From contig NC_015556.1 in the NCBI RefSeq assembly GCF_000213805.1, forward strand, positions 2,232,001-2,296,000: a stretch of 64,000 bases of DNA, read 5' to 3'. This stretch comes from Pseudomonas fulva 12-X. Lineage in GTDB: Bacteria; Pseudomonadota; Gammaproteobacteria; Pseudomonadales; Pseudomonadaceae. The position numbers and the translations under genes were made by a program. Below, one piece after another: positions 55,334 through 62,838 of the stretch (position 1 is its first letter; each line of letters begins with the position of its first letter). Under the pieces are notes generated by a model. That model had not been told where the DNA came from. It was given only the letters and a program-made list of their open reading frames with translations, and made no database searches.

Positions 55334-55572
55334 GACGAGACCTCCGGGAACTCTCGCTCAAGCACCTCGCGCAGCATCTGAGCCATCGTTACACCACGCT
55401 CGATGGCGGCTAGCTTGATGCGCGTGCGCAGTGCTGGCGTCACGTCCAGCGTCATACGTGCGGTTTGGCGACCGTCTTGTTGGCGGCCTGCCTCAGCACG
55501 ATTCTGTATCCAGGCTTTGGCTCGCGGATCGTCGATTGGACGTGCCCCAATTTCTATTCGCCTGCTGCTCAT
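55330..55572 (-). CDS. Ribbon-helix-helix protein following parA
   Basis: An 80-residue basic protein; ATG 55572 is chosen because it overlaps the parA stop by ATGA and has a TTGAGGTGG ribosome site. The C-terminal half (ARMTLDVTPALRTRIKLAAIERGVTMAQMLREVLEREF) is a ribbon-helix-helix of the ParG/ParB-replacement kind. By position it is the centromere-binding partner of ParA and probably represses the operon. Confidence 0.8.
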   Translation of the reverse strand: MSSRRIEIGARPIDDPRAKAWIQNRAEAGRQQDGRQTARMTLDVTPALRTRIKLAAIERGVTMAQMLREVLEREFPEVSS

Positions 55573-56207
55573 GAAGACCACCTCAAGAGCTCATCGACCA
55601 GGTTGCTGACCTCGCGTGCCGCAGCGCTGTCGGGTGCCAGCTCCCGTGCCACGCGACCGGCAGCTACGCTCTCGGCAAACACGATTCGCTGGCGCACTTC
55701 GCTATGCAGAGCCGGCACAGGCTGGTCAGCCAACGCAGTGCGCGCCTCGCGGCCGATGATCGTGGTGCTGACCCGCCGGTTGATTGCAAACGCCGCTCGC
55801 ATCGATGGTTTGAACACCTGCGCTTCACGGATCAGGCTGACCATTTCCGAGCTGGCCCACAGGTCGTAGGGACTCGGTTGAACAGGGATCAATACACGGT
55901 CGGCAGCGAGCAACGCAGAGCGGGCAAGGGCGGCGATGCGGGGTGGCCCATCGATGATGATGTGGTCGGCATGAAGGGCGAACTCCGGTGCTTCTTGATG
56001 CAGCGTTTCACGTGCAAGACCGACCGCGCTGAAGAGTCTCGGCAGGCCCTGTTGGCTGCGCCGCTGCGCCCAGTCCAATGCAGAGCCTTGTGGGTCGGCA
56101 TCGAGCAGGACGACGTTGCGTCCGCGTACAGCCAGCTCTCCGGCGATGTGGGTGGCCAGGGTGGTCTTGCCCACCCCACCTTTCTGATTGAGCAGGGCGA
56201 TGATCAT
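55569..56207 (-). CDS. parA: ParA-family partition ATPase
   Basis: A 212-residue ParA/MinD-type ATPase. The deviant Walker A is ALLNQKGGVGKTTLATHIA, with NVVLLDADPQGSALDWAQRR (switch) and IIIDGPPRIAALAR following. It segregates or stabilises the excised circular form. It begins the leftward unit parA - ribbon-helix-helix gene - traF - relaxase, with repA upstream on the same strand. Confidence 0.94.
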   Translation of the reverse strand: MIIALLNQKGGVGKTTLATHIAGELAVRGRNVVLLDADPQGSALDWAQRRSQQGLPRLFSAVGLARETLHQEAPEFALHADHIIIDGPPRIAALARSALLAADRVLIPVQPSPYDLWASSEMVSLIREAQVFKPSMRAAFAINRRVSTTIIGREARTALADQPVPALHSEVRQRIVFAESVAAGRVARELAPDSAAAREVSNLVDELLRWSS

Positions 56208-56348
56208 GACCTGACGCCTCCCGCAGACTCCTCGCGATCAGCGTCTGTCCACAAATGCTCGGTGCCCCAATAACAAGTTAGAGCTTTTAAGTTAGTTAAG
56301 TTAAGGCGGGCTGTAGGCCACGTCCTCCGTGGCCTAGAGAGGAAAAGG

Positions 56349-56412
56349 TGCGCCCGATAGCACGATAGTCGTGCGCCTGATAGCACGAGCCCAGTTGCGC
56401 CTGATAGCACGA
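56349..56412. repeat. Three iteron-like direct repeats next to repA
   Basis: Three copies of the 17-base unit TGCGCCTGATAGCACGA occur at 56349-56365 (one mismatch), 56372-56388 and 56396-56412, 23 and 24 bases apart. This is about two helical turns and is the layout of plasmid iterons bound by a Rep protein. They lie just downstream of repA and upstream of parA, in a 240-bp non-coding gap with an AT-rich patch at 56280-56310. Confidence 0.8.
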
Positions 56413-56451
56413 CAGAACTCACAGCTTTTCCAGAAAATATCCACGTGCCGT

Positions 56452-57279
56452 CTACAGCACCGGCTTGAATGCGAGCAGCTCTGTTGATGGCGAGAAACGG
56501 ACGAGTTCCAGGTGATAGCCGGGTATCGACTGCCGGGCAACCAACGCCCGCAGGTCGCCGGCAAAGTCCGAGTAACGGGCCATGCTTCCTGACTTGCGGT
56601 ACAGGTGGCGCAGGTCGAACTGCCAGCCGTCCTTCTGCTTGCCGCCGTGTTTGCGAATGAGTCGATACAACCAGCGCTCCAGGCCCCCAGTAAGCCGGAA
56701 GTAAGCCGGGTCGATAGTCAGCACCAGGGACTGCTCCAGAACCCCGCAGTAGAACCAGTCTGCAAGGATCAACTCGATACCCTCCGGTCGTCCGTCGGGC
56801 GCTGCCAGCTCCTTCCACTCGTTGATCCAGGAAAAGCGGTGCAGGCGCCTGCCCGTGGTCTCGCGTATGGACGTGGCCACACTGGTCGATTGCAACCGGT
56901 CGAGGGCGGCCTTGAGTCGCGTGTAATCCCGGGTGGAAGTGCCACGACCGATGAACCTGAGTATCTGGTACGGCGTTGCGCGCATGAGCCTCGAAGTTGG
57001 AATGCCCGAGTCCCGAGCCTCGACGATCTGACTGGCGGCCCAGATCAGAATGTCGGCATCCCAGATCGTGGCGATGCCATACGCGTGAGTACCCTCTACA
57101 CGCACCGTCACATCGCCGGAGCGAAACTCGATTGGAACAGTGCGGCGTGACTTCGCCAGCGAAAAGAAGGGATGCGCCATCAGATCTTGGGCATCGCGCG
57201 GAGCCATATCTCCAGGTAGAGCTCGGAATAGATCCAGTTGTTCGCTTTGCCCTGTCATCTTGTGCAAGTGACGATTCAT
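56452..57279 (-). CDS. repA: RepA-type plasmid replication initiator
   Basis: A 275-residue protein of the RepA replication-initiator family found in Tn4371-like elements and some plasmids. Typical parts are DLMAHPFFSLAKSRRTVPIEF, the VRVEGTHAYGIATIWDADILIWAASQI segment and the winged-helix region YQILRFIGRGTSTRDYTRLKAALDRL; the C-terminal LYRLIRKHGGKQKDGW suits DNA binding. Together with the iterons just beyond its stop, it suggests the excised element can replicate. Confidence 0.9.
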   Translation of the reverse strand: MNRHLHKMTGQSEQLDLFRALPGDMAPRDAQDLMAHPFFSLAKSRRTVPIEFRSGDVTVRVEGTHAYGIATIWDADILIWAASQIVEARDSGIPTSRLMRATPYQILRFIGRGTSTRDYTRLKAALDRLQSTSVATSIRETTGRRLHRFSWINEWKELAAPDGRPEGIELILADWFYCGVLEQSLVLTIDPAYFRLTGGLERWLYRLIRKHGGKQKDGWQFDLRHLYRKSGSMARYSDFAGDLRALVARQSIPGYHLELVRFSPSTELLAFKPVL

Positions 57280-57290
57280 GGGTAACGGCT

Positions 57291-57662
57291 TTACTGATCA
57301 TCGCGGTTCGCTCCTGAGTGGCGGTCGACATATTCAGGGTCGAACGTGGTCTCGAAGCTGCGCTCACTTGCCCACGCCTCCAGGTCTGCGAGGGCGTACA
57401 TCACGCGTCGGCCGAATTTGTGAAAGCGCGGTCCTCCACCAATCACGCGATGCTTTTCAAGCGTCCGTGGTGAGAGCCGCAGATAAGCGGCTGCTTCGCT
57501 GTTAGTGAGGTAGCGAGGGGTAGAGCGCGATTGAGGTGGGTCCGCTTTCTCAGTGTGTTCCACTGGCCTCATTGCACTGGTTGTTGGCCCGGCTTTGCGA
57601 ACCTGGAGAGCGTCCAAGTCAGGATCAGGTGTGTGGCGCTTCAGGTGTACTGGGTGAGACAT
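57291..57662 (-). CDS. AlpA-family helix-turn-helix protein
   Basis: A 123-residue DNA-binding protein with a MerR/AlpA-like winged helix-turn-helix, RYLTNSEAAAYLRLSPRTLEKHRVIGGGPRFHKFGRRVMYALADLEAWA (read in two parts). Its N-terminal 50 residues are unstructured. AlpA-like proteins act as excisionases or activators; in Tn4371-type elements one lies beside repA, as here (11 bp upstream). A GGAGG ribosome site precedes ATG 57662. Confidence 0.88.
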   Translation of the reverse strand: MSHPVHLKRHTPDPDLDALQVRKAGPTTSAMRPVEHTEKADPPQSRSTPRYLTNSEAAAYLRLSPRTLEKHRVIGGGPRFHKFGRRVMYALADLEAWASERSFETTFDPEYVDRHSGANRDDQ

Positions 57663-58084
57663 GTGGTGTCCTCCATTGACGTGGAGGGCGCACCGTGCGG
57701 CAGCTGTGACACTGGATCATGCTGGGTTTGATCTGAGCGACTGCCGAGGAAGAGGGGATGATGACCAAGACCGGGGGAGTCTGATTCCTGACCGCCGCAG
57801 CCTACCGGGCTGAAACTGAGCAACCTGAGGAACTGCGGGGGCAGAACGCTGCAAATACGCGTATCCGGCTTTACGGAAATCAGTAAAAACGGGAGTACGT
57901 TTTCCCACAAATCCGTAACTACTTGGATCAGTAATCACGGATTTGGGTAAAGCCGTAAGACCTGATTGGTCTCAGTCTGAGTTGTCTGAAACGCGCTACG
58001 CGCGGGGCTCTAATAGGCGAGTGCCAAGACGAACAGCGACTCCGAGGGCCTGCGTGGTCCGAAGAAAGCCTCGTTGATGCTGTG
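57663..58084. promoter_or_regulatory. Non-coding region with nested inverted repeats
   Basis: This 420-bp gap upstream of the alpA-like gene contains two nested inverted repeats: GGCTTTAC (57867-57874)/GTAAAGCC (57947-57954) outside CAAATCCGT (57908-57916)/ACGGATTTG (57937-57945). It is AT-rich and has no coding frame. It could be an operator array, a promoter region or part of a replication or transfer origin. Confidence 0.5.
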
Positions 58085-58285
58085 CTATTTTTTCAATAGT
58101 TCTGAGCGCACGATATTGACTGATTGGGGCGCTGCGATACTGAGCTGCACCTGCCGGCTGTTGATATCTAATACGCTGACTGAAATGCCGGTTCGAACCA
58201 TCTCCTGAATCTCGTCTTCCGTGAGATCGGCAGGGAACCGGAATTGGATTTCCTCACCGCAGCGGCGAGTGAGTGTGAGCGGCAT
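58085..58285 (-). CDS. RsmN/RsmF-type CsrA-family RNA-binding protein
   Basis: A 66-residue CsrA-family translational regulator. It begins PLTLTRRCGEEIQFRF and ends VSVLDINSRQVQLSIAAPQSVNIVRSELL, matching CsrA strands 1 and 3-5, but has a helix inserted between them (PADLTEDEIQEMVRTG). That insertion is the mark of Pseudomonas RsmN/RsmF, not of ordinary CsrA/RsmA. The conserved Arg near the C-terminus (VRSEL) is kept. ATG 58285 has a perfect AAGGAGG ribosome site; a longer open frame upstream lacks one. Mobile elements carrying Rsm proteins can retune host translation. Confidence 0.85.
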   Translation of the reverse strand: MPLTLTRRCGEEIQFRFPADLTEDEIQEMVRTGISVSVLDINSRQVQLSIAAPQSVNIVRSELLKK

Positions 58286-58476
58286 AAATCTGCCTCCTTG
58301 CAAAACAAACCCCAACCATAACCCAGTCACTCATCGTGTGGGACCCTGCAGGTCGGATATGTGCGGGCGTTGGCACCGTGCATCGATGTCCGCACGAAGT
58401 CTTCGGAATGCCTAACGAGCTTTTCGCCCGTTCCTAGTTTGCTGATAAAGCAGCCATGCGAAAATGGTTTTTCTAG

Positions 58477-59028
58477 ATGAGCCAATCTACGTACAGGGTC
58501 AAAGCCCATATGCCAGCGATAGTTCGTGTAGCCGTACAAGAAGATGCGCAATTTCTGCCTGCTATTGAGACCTCCGCCGCTCAAGCCTTTCGCATGATTG
58601 ACGGATTAAGCTGGCTGGCTGAATCGCCCCCCATGTCCGTTGAGCAACATAGCCAATTGATCGCGTTATCGACGTGCTGGGTTGCAATCGGTGACGAAGA
58701 TCGACTTCAAGGATTTCTCAGTGCTGAGCGCCAGGGGCAAGATCTTCACATCCACGAATTGTCGGTAATGCAATCGATGCAAGGACAGGGCTTAGGACGT
58801 CAGCTGATCGAGGCCGCTAAAGAATATGCACGTATTAGAAACCTGAGGTTTTTAACGCTGACGACATTCACGAATGTGCCTTGGAACGCCCCTTTATACT
58901 CACGGCTAGGATTCCAAAAGGTAGTTGCATCGGCGCTGGATGAGAGGCTTGCGCTGATTCTGAACGAGGAAGCCAAGCATGGATTTCCTCAAGGAAGTCG
59001 CTGTGCGATGGCATGGCGAGTGGGTTAA
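58477..59028 (+). CDS. GNAT-family N-acetyltransferase
   Basis: A 183-residue acetyltransferase. The core holds ELSVMQSMQGQGLGRQLIEAAKEYA (the acetyl-CoA loop) and LTLTTFTNVPWNAPLYSRLGFQKV near the end. It lies to the right of the element's rsmN-like gene with unrelated neighbours; the substrate is unknown, although small-molecule or aminoglycoside acetylation is common in the family. The second Met at 58510 (MPAIVRVAVQ) is a plausible alternative start. Confidence 0.85.
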   Translation: MSQSTYRVKAHMPAIVRVAVQEDAQFLPAIETSAAQAFRMIDGLSWLAESPPMSVEQHSQLIALSTCWVAIGDEDRLQGFLSAERQGQDLHIHELSVMQSMQGQGLGRQLIEAAKEYARIRNLRFLTLTTFTNVPWNAPLYSRLGFQKVVASALDERLALILNEEAKHGFPQGSRCAMAWRVG

Positions 59029-59095
59029 AGCAGTATCTGGATGGGCAAAAGACTCTGGAAGGATGAATGTGCCTATCGGCCTAACGCATTGCGAG

Positions 59096-60640
59096 TTAGC
59101 TGCACTGCGCGCGCAGAATGATTGCAAGCTTCTTTACGGCGGCGTCCAACTCGTGTGGAGCGTGGGCGGCGAATCCCATAAGAAAGCCTCCCCGGGGATG
59201 ATTCGAAGAGTGCAGCGCCGTTAACCCCAGCAGATCGATGCCTGCCCTGCGGGCTGCCTCAACGACCTCAGGCTCCGGAACGTCCCGAGTGAACACGCAG
59301 GGCATTTGCATGCCACCTGCTGGAACCTTTGCTTCCACGAAATCGGACAGATGCTCACGCACCAGCCGGGCGAGTACGTCACGTCGCTCGGCGTAAACCG
59401 CGCGCATGGTACGTACGTGGGCGCCAAAGTGGCCGCCCTCGATGAAGCGTGCGAGTGTGAGTTGGGGGATCGGTGCACTATGCCCGTCCAGAAGCGTGCG
59501 AGCGGCGGTCATCGGTGCCACCAGAGGCGCTGGGAGCACCATGTAGCCGATGCGCAAGCCGGGGAACAGCGACTTGGTGAAGGTGCCGATATAGATCGTG
59601 CGATCGTTTGGGTCGAGCCCCTGCACGCAGGCGAAAGGTTTGCTCGCGTAGTGAAACTCACTGTCGTAGTCATCCTCGATGATCCAGCCCTGGTGCGCTC
59701 TGGCCCATTCGATAATGGCCAAGCGCCGATCCAGCGAGAGGGTCGCGCCAGTGGGGAACTGGTGCGAGGGTGTCAGGAAAACGGCCCGGGGACGCTCCCC
59801 CGATGTCTTGCTCGACTCAAGCAGGTGCTGCACCTGCAAACCGTCTTCATCGACTGGCACGGGCAAGCACTTCAGCCCAGCTGCGTCGAACGCCTTGCGA
59901 GCACCGTGGTACACGGGGTCCTCGACGAATATGTGGTCACCTGCGTCGAGCAGGACCGTGGCGCACAAGGTCAGGGCCTGCTGAGAGCTCGTGAGCACCA
60001 AGACACGTTCAGGCGTGGCCCGCGCACCTCGTTCCAGGCTGACGTAATCGGCGATAGCACGCCGCAATGGCTCCATACCCTCAGGCGGGCTATGCAGTAG
60101 CGCCTGGGTACCGTGTTCCTTCAGTACCTGGCGCTGCAACCGCTCCCAGATCTGCAGCGGAAAGCTGCGTGTCTCGGGTACGCCAGGTGCGAAGGGGCGC
60201 GGCTTGAGAAAGTCGCGTACGCCGCCATTGTGATACATGGCGCTACCACGCTGGCTAAGGCGCGGTGCTACATCTGAATTCGCATTGGTTTGCCGAGGTT
60301 TAACGCGCCCCGGCAGGCGCTTTGCCCGTTCTGATATGAAGCTGCCGCTGCCCACCCGGCGCTCGATGAAACCCTCGGCGTGCAACTGGCTGTAAGCCGA
60401 CTCGACCGTATCGCGTGAGATCTCCAGAGACTTCGCCAAGGCTCGAGAAGCGGGCAGTGGTTTGCCTACATCGAGCACGCCATCAAGAATCAATTGGCGA
60501 ATGGCCCGCTGCACACGCGCATGAAGGGGCAGGGTGCCTTGCGCTGGATCGCCAATCCAGGCCTTCACGGATTCGAGCTGGGCATGCTTGAACAATTGGT
60601 CTGTATCCAGTGCAAAAAGTGGCTGGGTCAATCCGGCCAT
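59096..60640 (-). CDS. MocR/PdxR-type GntR regulator with aminotransferase-like domain
   Basis: A 514-residue MocR-type regulator. The GntR winged helix (LHARVQRAIRQLILDGVLDVGKPLPASRALAKSLEISRDTV) is followed by a fold-type I aminotransferase domain with the PLP-binding Lys in YIGTFTKSLFPGLRIGY. It senses PLP or a PLP-amino-acid adduct. ATG 60640 is chosen as it begins just before the DNA-binding domain; it leaves a 61-bp divergent region to the transporter gene, which it most likely controls together with the two genes behind it. Confidence 0.9.
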   Translation of the reverse strand: MAGLTQPLFALDTDQLFKHAQLESVKAWIGDPAQGTLPLHARVQRAIRQLILDGVLDVGKPLPASRALAKSLEISRDTVESAYSQLHAEGFIERRVGSGSFISERAKRLPGRVKPRQTNANSDVAPRLSQRGSAMYHNGGVRDFLKPRPFAPGVPETRSFPLQIWERLQRQVLKEHGTQALLHSPPEGMEPLRRAIADYVSLERGARATPERVLVLTSSQQALTLCATVLLDAGDHIFVEDPVYHGARKAFDAAGLKCLPVPVDEDGLQVQHLLESSKTSGERPRAVFLTPSHQFPTGATLSLDRRLAIIEWARAHQGWIIEDDYDSEFHYASKPFACVQGLDPNDRTIYIGTFTKSLFPGLRIGYMVLPAPLVAPMTAARTLLDGHSAPIPQLTLARFIEGGHFGAHVRTMRAVYAERRDVLARLVREHLSDFVEAKVPAGGMQMPCVFTRDVPEPEVVEAARRAGIDLLGLTALHSSNHPRGGFLMGFAAHAPHELDAAVKKLAIILRAQCS

Positions 60641-60701
60641 TTTAAATCTATAAAGGCTTTTCACAAGCCAGTTAGCCGCGTTGTCAGGAGTACCGCCGAG
60701 C

Positions 60702-61943
60702 ATGCCTGCTGTTCCTTCATCTTCATCCGTTCGCTGGAACGACCTCATCCATCCCATCGTGGCAGGCCTGATCTCGGTCATCGTCAACTACGGCGGGACA
60801 TTCATCCTGGTCTTCCACGCTGCCAAGGTGGCCGGTCTCAGCCCGGAACTGACGGCCTCCTGGGTGTGGTCGGTATCGATTGGGGTTGGGGTGACCGGGT
60901 TGCTGCTGAGCTGGCGCATGCGCGAGCCAATCATCACCGCCTGGTCCACCCCGGCAGCGGCGTTTCTGGTCACGGCGCTGGCGACCACACCCTATGCAGA
61001 AGCGGTGGGTGCGTATCTGATTTCAGCGTTGGCGTTTGTAGTGCTGGGGCTATCGGGTTGGTTCGAGCGAGTGATCCGCTTGATTCCCCGAGGTGTGGCC
61101 GCAGGTCTGCTCGCAGGCATCCTCCTGCAGTTCGGTATCCAGGCGTTCGCTGGTGTGAGTCTCGATCCAGTGCTGGCGGGCCTGTTGATTGTGGCCTACG
61201 TGGTGTTCAAGCGATTCAGCGCACGCTATGCCGTCATCGGCATCCTGGTGCTGGGACTGAGCTTTCTACTGATTCAGGATCGCGTCGACCTGGCGGGACT
61301 GACACTGAGTTTCGCCGCCCCGGTTTTCACCATGCCGGCGTTTTCTCTCAATGCTTTGCTGAGCATCGCCTTGCCGCTGTTCCTGATCACGCTGACGGGC
61401 CAGTACATGCCCGGCATGCTGGTACTGCGCAATGACGGCTTCAAGACCAGCGCCAACCCGATCCTGGCGCTGACGGGGCTGGGCTCACTGCTGATGGCGC
61501 CATTTGGCTCGCATGCTTTCAATATCGCGGCGATCACCGCCGCCATCGCCACGGGCCGAGAAGCCCATGAGGATCCATCCAAGCGTTGGGTCGCGGGCAT
61601 CGCTGCAGGCGTGTGCTACATCCTGGTAGGCGCGTTCGGCGTGACCCTGGCAGCCGTGTTCATGGCGTTCCCGGCCACCTTCATCACCACGCTCGCTGGG
61701 CTGGCCCTGTTGGGCACCATTGGCGGCAGCCTGGCCACGGCCCTGGCCGATGCAACTACACGTGAGGCTTCGCTGATCACGTTTCTGGCCACAGCCGCGA
61801 ACATCAATCTGTTCGGCATTGGCGGTGCTTTCTGGGGGCTGGTGCTTGGGCTGATCGCCTATGCGGTACTCAACGGCCGCCTGCCTCAAAAGTCATCCGC
61901 ACCTGCCGTCGTTTCCACGTCCCTCAACAAGAGCGCGAGCTGA
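60702..61943 (+). CDS. BenE-family (benzoate/H+ symporter type) transporter
   Basis: A 413-residue membrane protein with about twelve hydrophobic segments. Family features are VNYGGTFILVFHAAKVAGLSPELTASWVW, WSTPAAAFLVTAL and the long GLGSLLMAPFGSHAFNIAAITAAI motif. BenE takes up benzoate in Acinetobacter, but many relatives carry other aromatic or small acids. Its location between a PLP-sensing regulator and PLP-related enzymes makes an amino-acid-like or vitamin-like substrate conceivable. Its stop overlaps the next ATG. Confidence 0.88.
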   Translation: MPAVPSSSSVRWNDLIHPIVAGLISVIVNYGGTFILVFHAAKVAGLSPELTASWVWSVSIGVGVTGLLLSWRMREPIITAWSTPAAAFLVTALATTPYAEAVGAYLISALAFVVLGLSGWFERVIRLIPRGVAAGLLAGILLQFGIQAFAGVSLDPVLAGLLIVAYVVFKRFSARYAVIGILVLGLSFLLIQDRVDLAGLTLSFAAPVFTMPAFSLNALLSIALPLFLITLTGQYMPGMLVLRNDGFKTSANPILALTGLGSLLMAPFGSHAFNIAAITAAIATGREAHEDPSKRWVAGIAAGVCYILVGAFGVTLAAVFMAFPATFITTLAGLALLGTIGGSLATALADATTREASLITFLATAANINLFGIGGAFWGLVLGLIAYAVLNGRLPQKSSAPAVVSTSLNKSAS

Positions 61944-62773
61944 TGCCAACGAGATTCGACACGCAGACCGGCCATGACCGGCACGGATTCTACCCGCAAG
62001 CGGAAACGGTCGAGGATTTCCAGCGTAACCTGGCCGCGGTGCAGGCGCGTATCGCTGCGGCTTGTCTCCGCTCGGGACGTGACCGCTCCACGGTGCGCCT
62101 GCTGCCGGTCAGCAAGACCAAGCCAGAATCAAGCCTGCGTCTGGCTTACGCGGCGGGTTGCCGTTATCTGGGCGAAAACAAGGTGCAGGAAGCCTTCAGC
62201 AAGTGGCAGGGCATGCAGGATCTGACTGATCTGCACTGGTCGGTCATCGGTCATCTGCAGACCAACAAGGCCAAGGTGGTGGCGCGTTTCGCCAGTGAGT
62301 TTCAGGCCTTGGACAGCCTGCGTCTGGCCGAGGCATTGGAGCGGCGTCTGCAGACCGAAGGGCGAGGGCTGGACGTATTCGTGCAGGTCAATACCTCGGG
62401 TGAGGCGAGCAAGTACGGACTGTCACCGGAAGAGGTGCCGGCATTCGTCAGCAAATTGTCCGCTTATCCGGCGCTGCGCGTACGGGGACTGATGACGCTG
62501 GCGCTCTTTTCGGCCGAGGCGGAGCGGGTAAGGCAGTGCTTCATCCTGCTGCGCACACTGCGCGATCAATTGCGGCAAAGCGCGCCTGCCAGTATCGGTC
62601 TGGACGAGTTGTCCATGGGCATGTCCGGTGACTTCGAGATCGCTATCGAGGAGGGCGCCACGGTCGTGCGCGTCGGTCAGGCGATTTTCGGCGCACGTGT
62701 TCTGCCAGACAGCCACTACTGGCCTTCAGAGCCTGGCTCAGGCGGTGGCAGCAGTGCTCGTCCTCTGAACTGA
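61943..62773 (+). CDS. YggS-family PLP-binding homeostasis protein
   Basis: A 276-residue member of the YggS/PLPBP family, which carry PLP without catalysis and balance PLP and amino-acid pools. The PLP Lys lies in [33 protein letters not shown] and [28 protein letters not shown] are conserved. It is about 45 residues longer than usual, with extra residues at both ends. It overlaps the transporter gene by one base and precedes glyA by about 65 bp. Confidence 0.92.
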   Translation: MPTRFDTQTGHDRHGFYPQAETVEDFQRNLAAVQARIAAACLRSGRDRSTVRLLPVSKTKPESSLRLAYAAGCRYLGENKVQEAFSKWQGMQDLTDLHWSVIGHLQTNKAKVVARFASEFQALDSLRLAEALERRLQTEGRGLDVFVQVNTSGEASKYGLSPEEVPAFVSKLSAYPALRVRGLMTLALFSAEAERVRQCFILLRTLRDQLRQSAPASIGLDELSMGMSGDFEIAIEEGATVVRVGQAIFGARVLPDSHYWPSEPGSGGGSSARPLN

Positions 62774-62838
62774 GTCCGAGTCGCACGCAACAGACCCAAT
62801 TCCCAAATCAAATGAAACCGACGACAGGACGCTCCGCC

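Noticed and set aside
58979..59224. Small plus-strand frame after the GNAT gene
   Set aside because: It overlaps the 3' ends of the GNAT and MocR genes in other frames and has no independent support.
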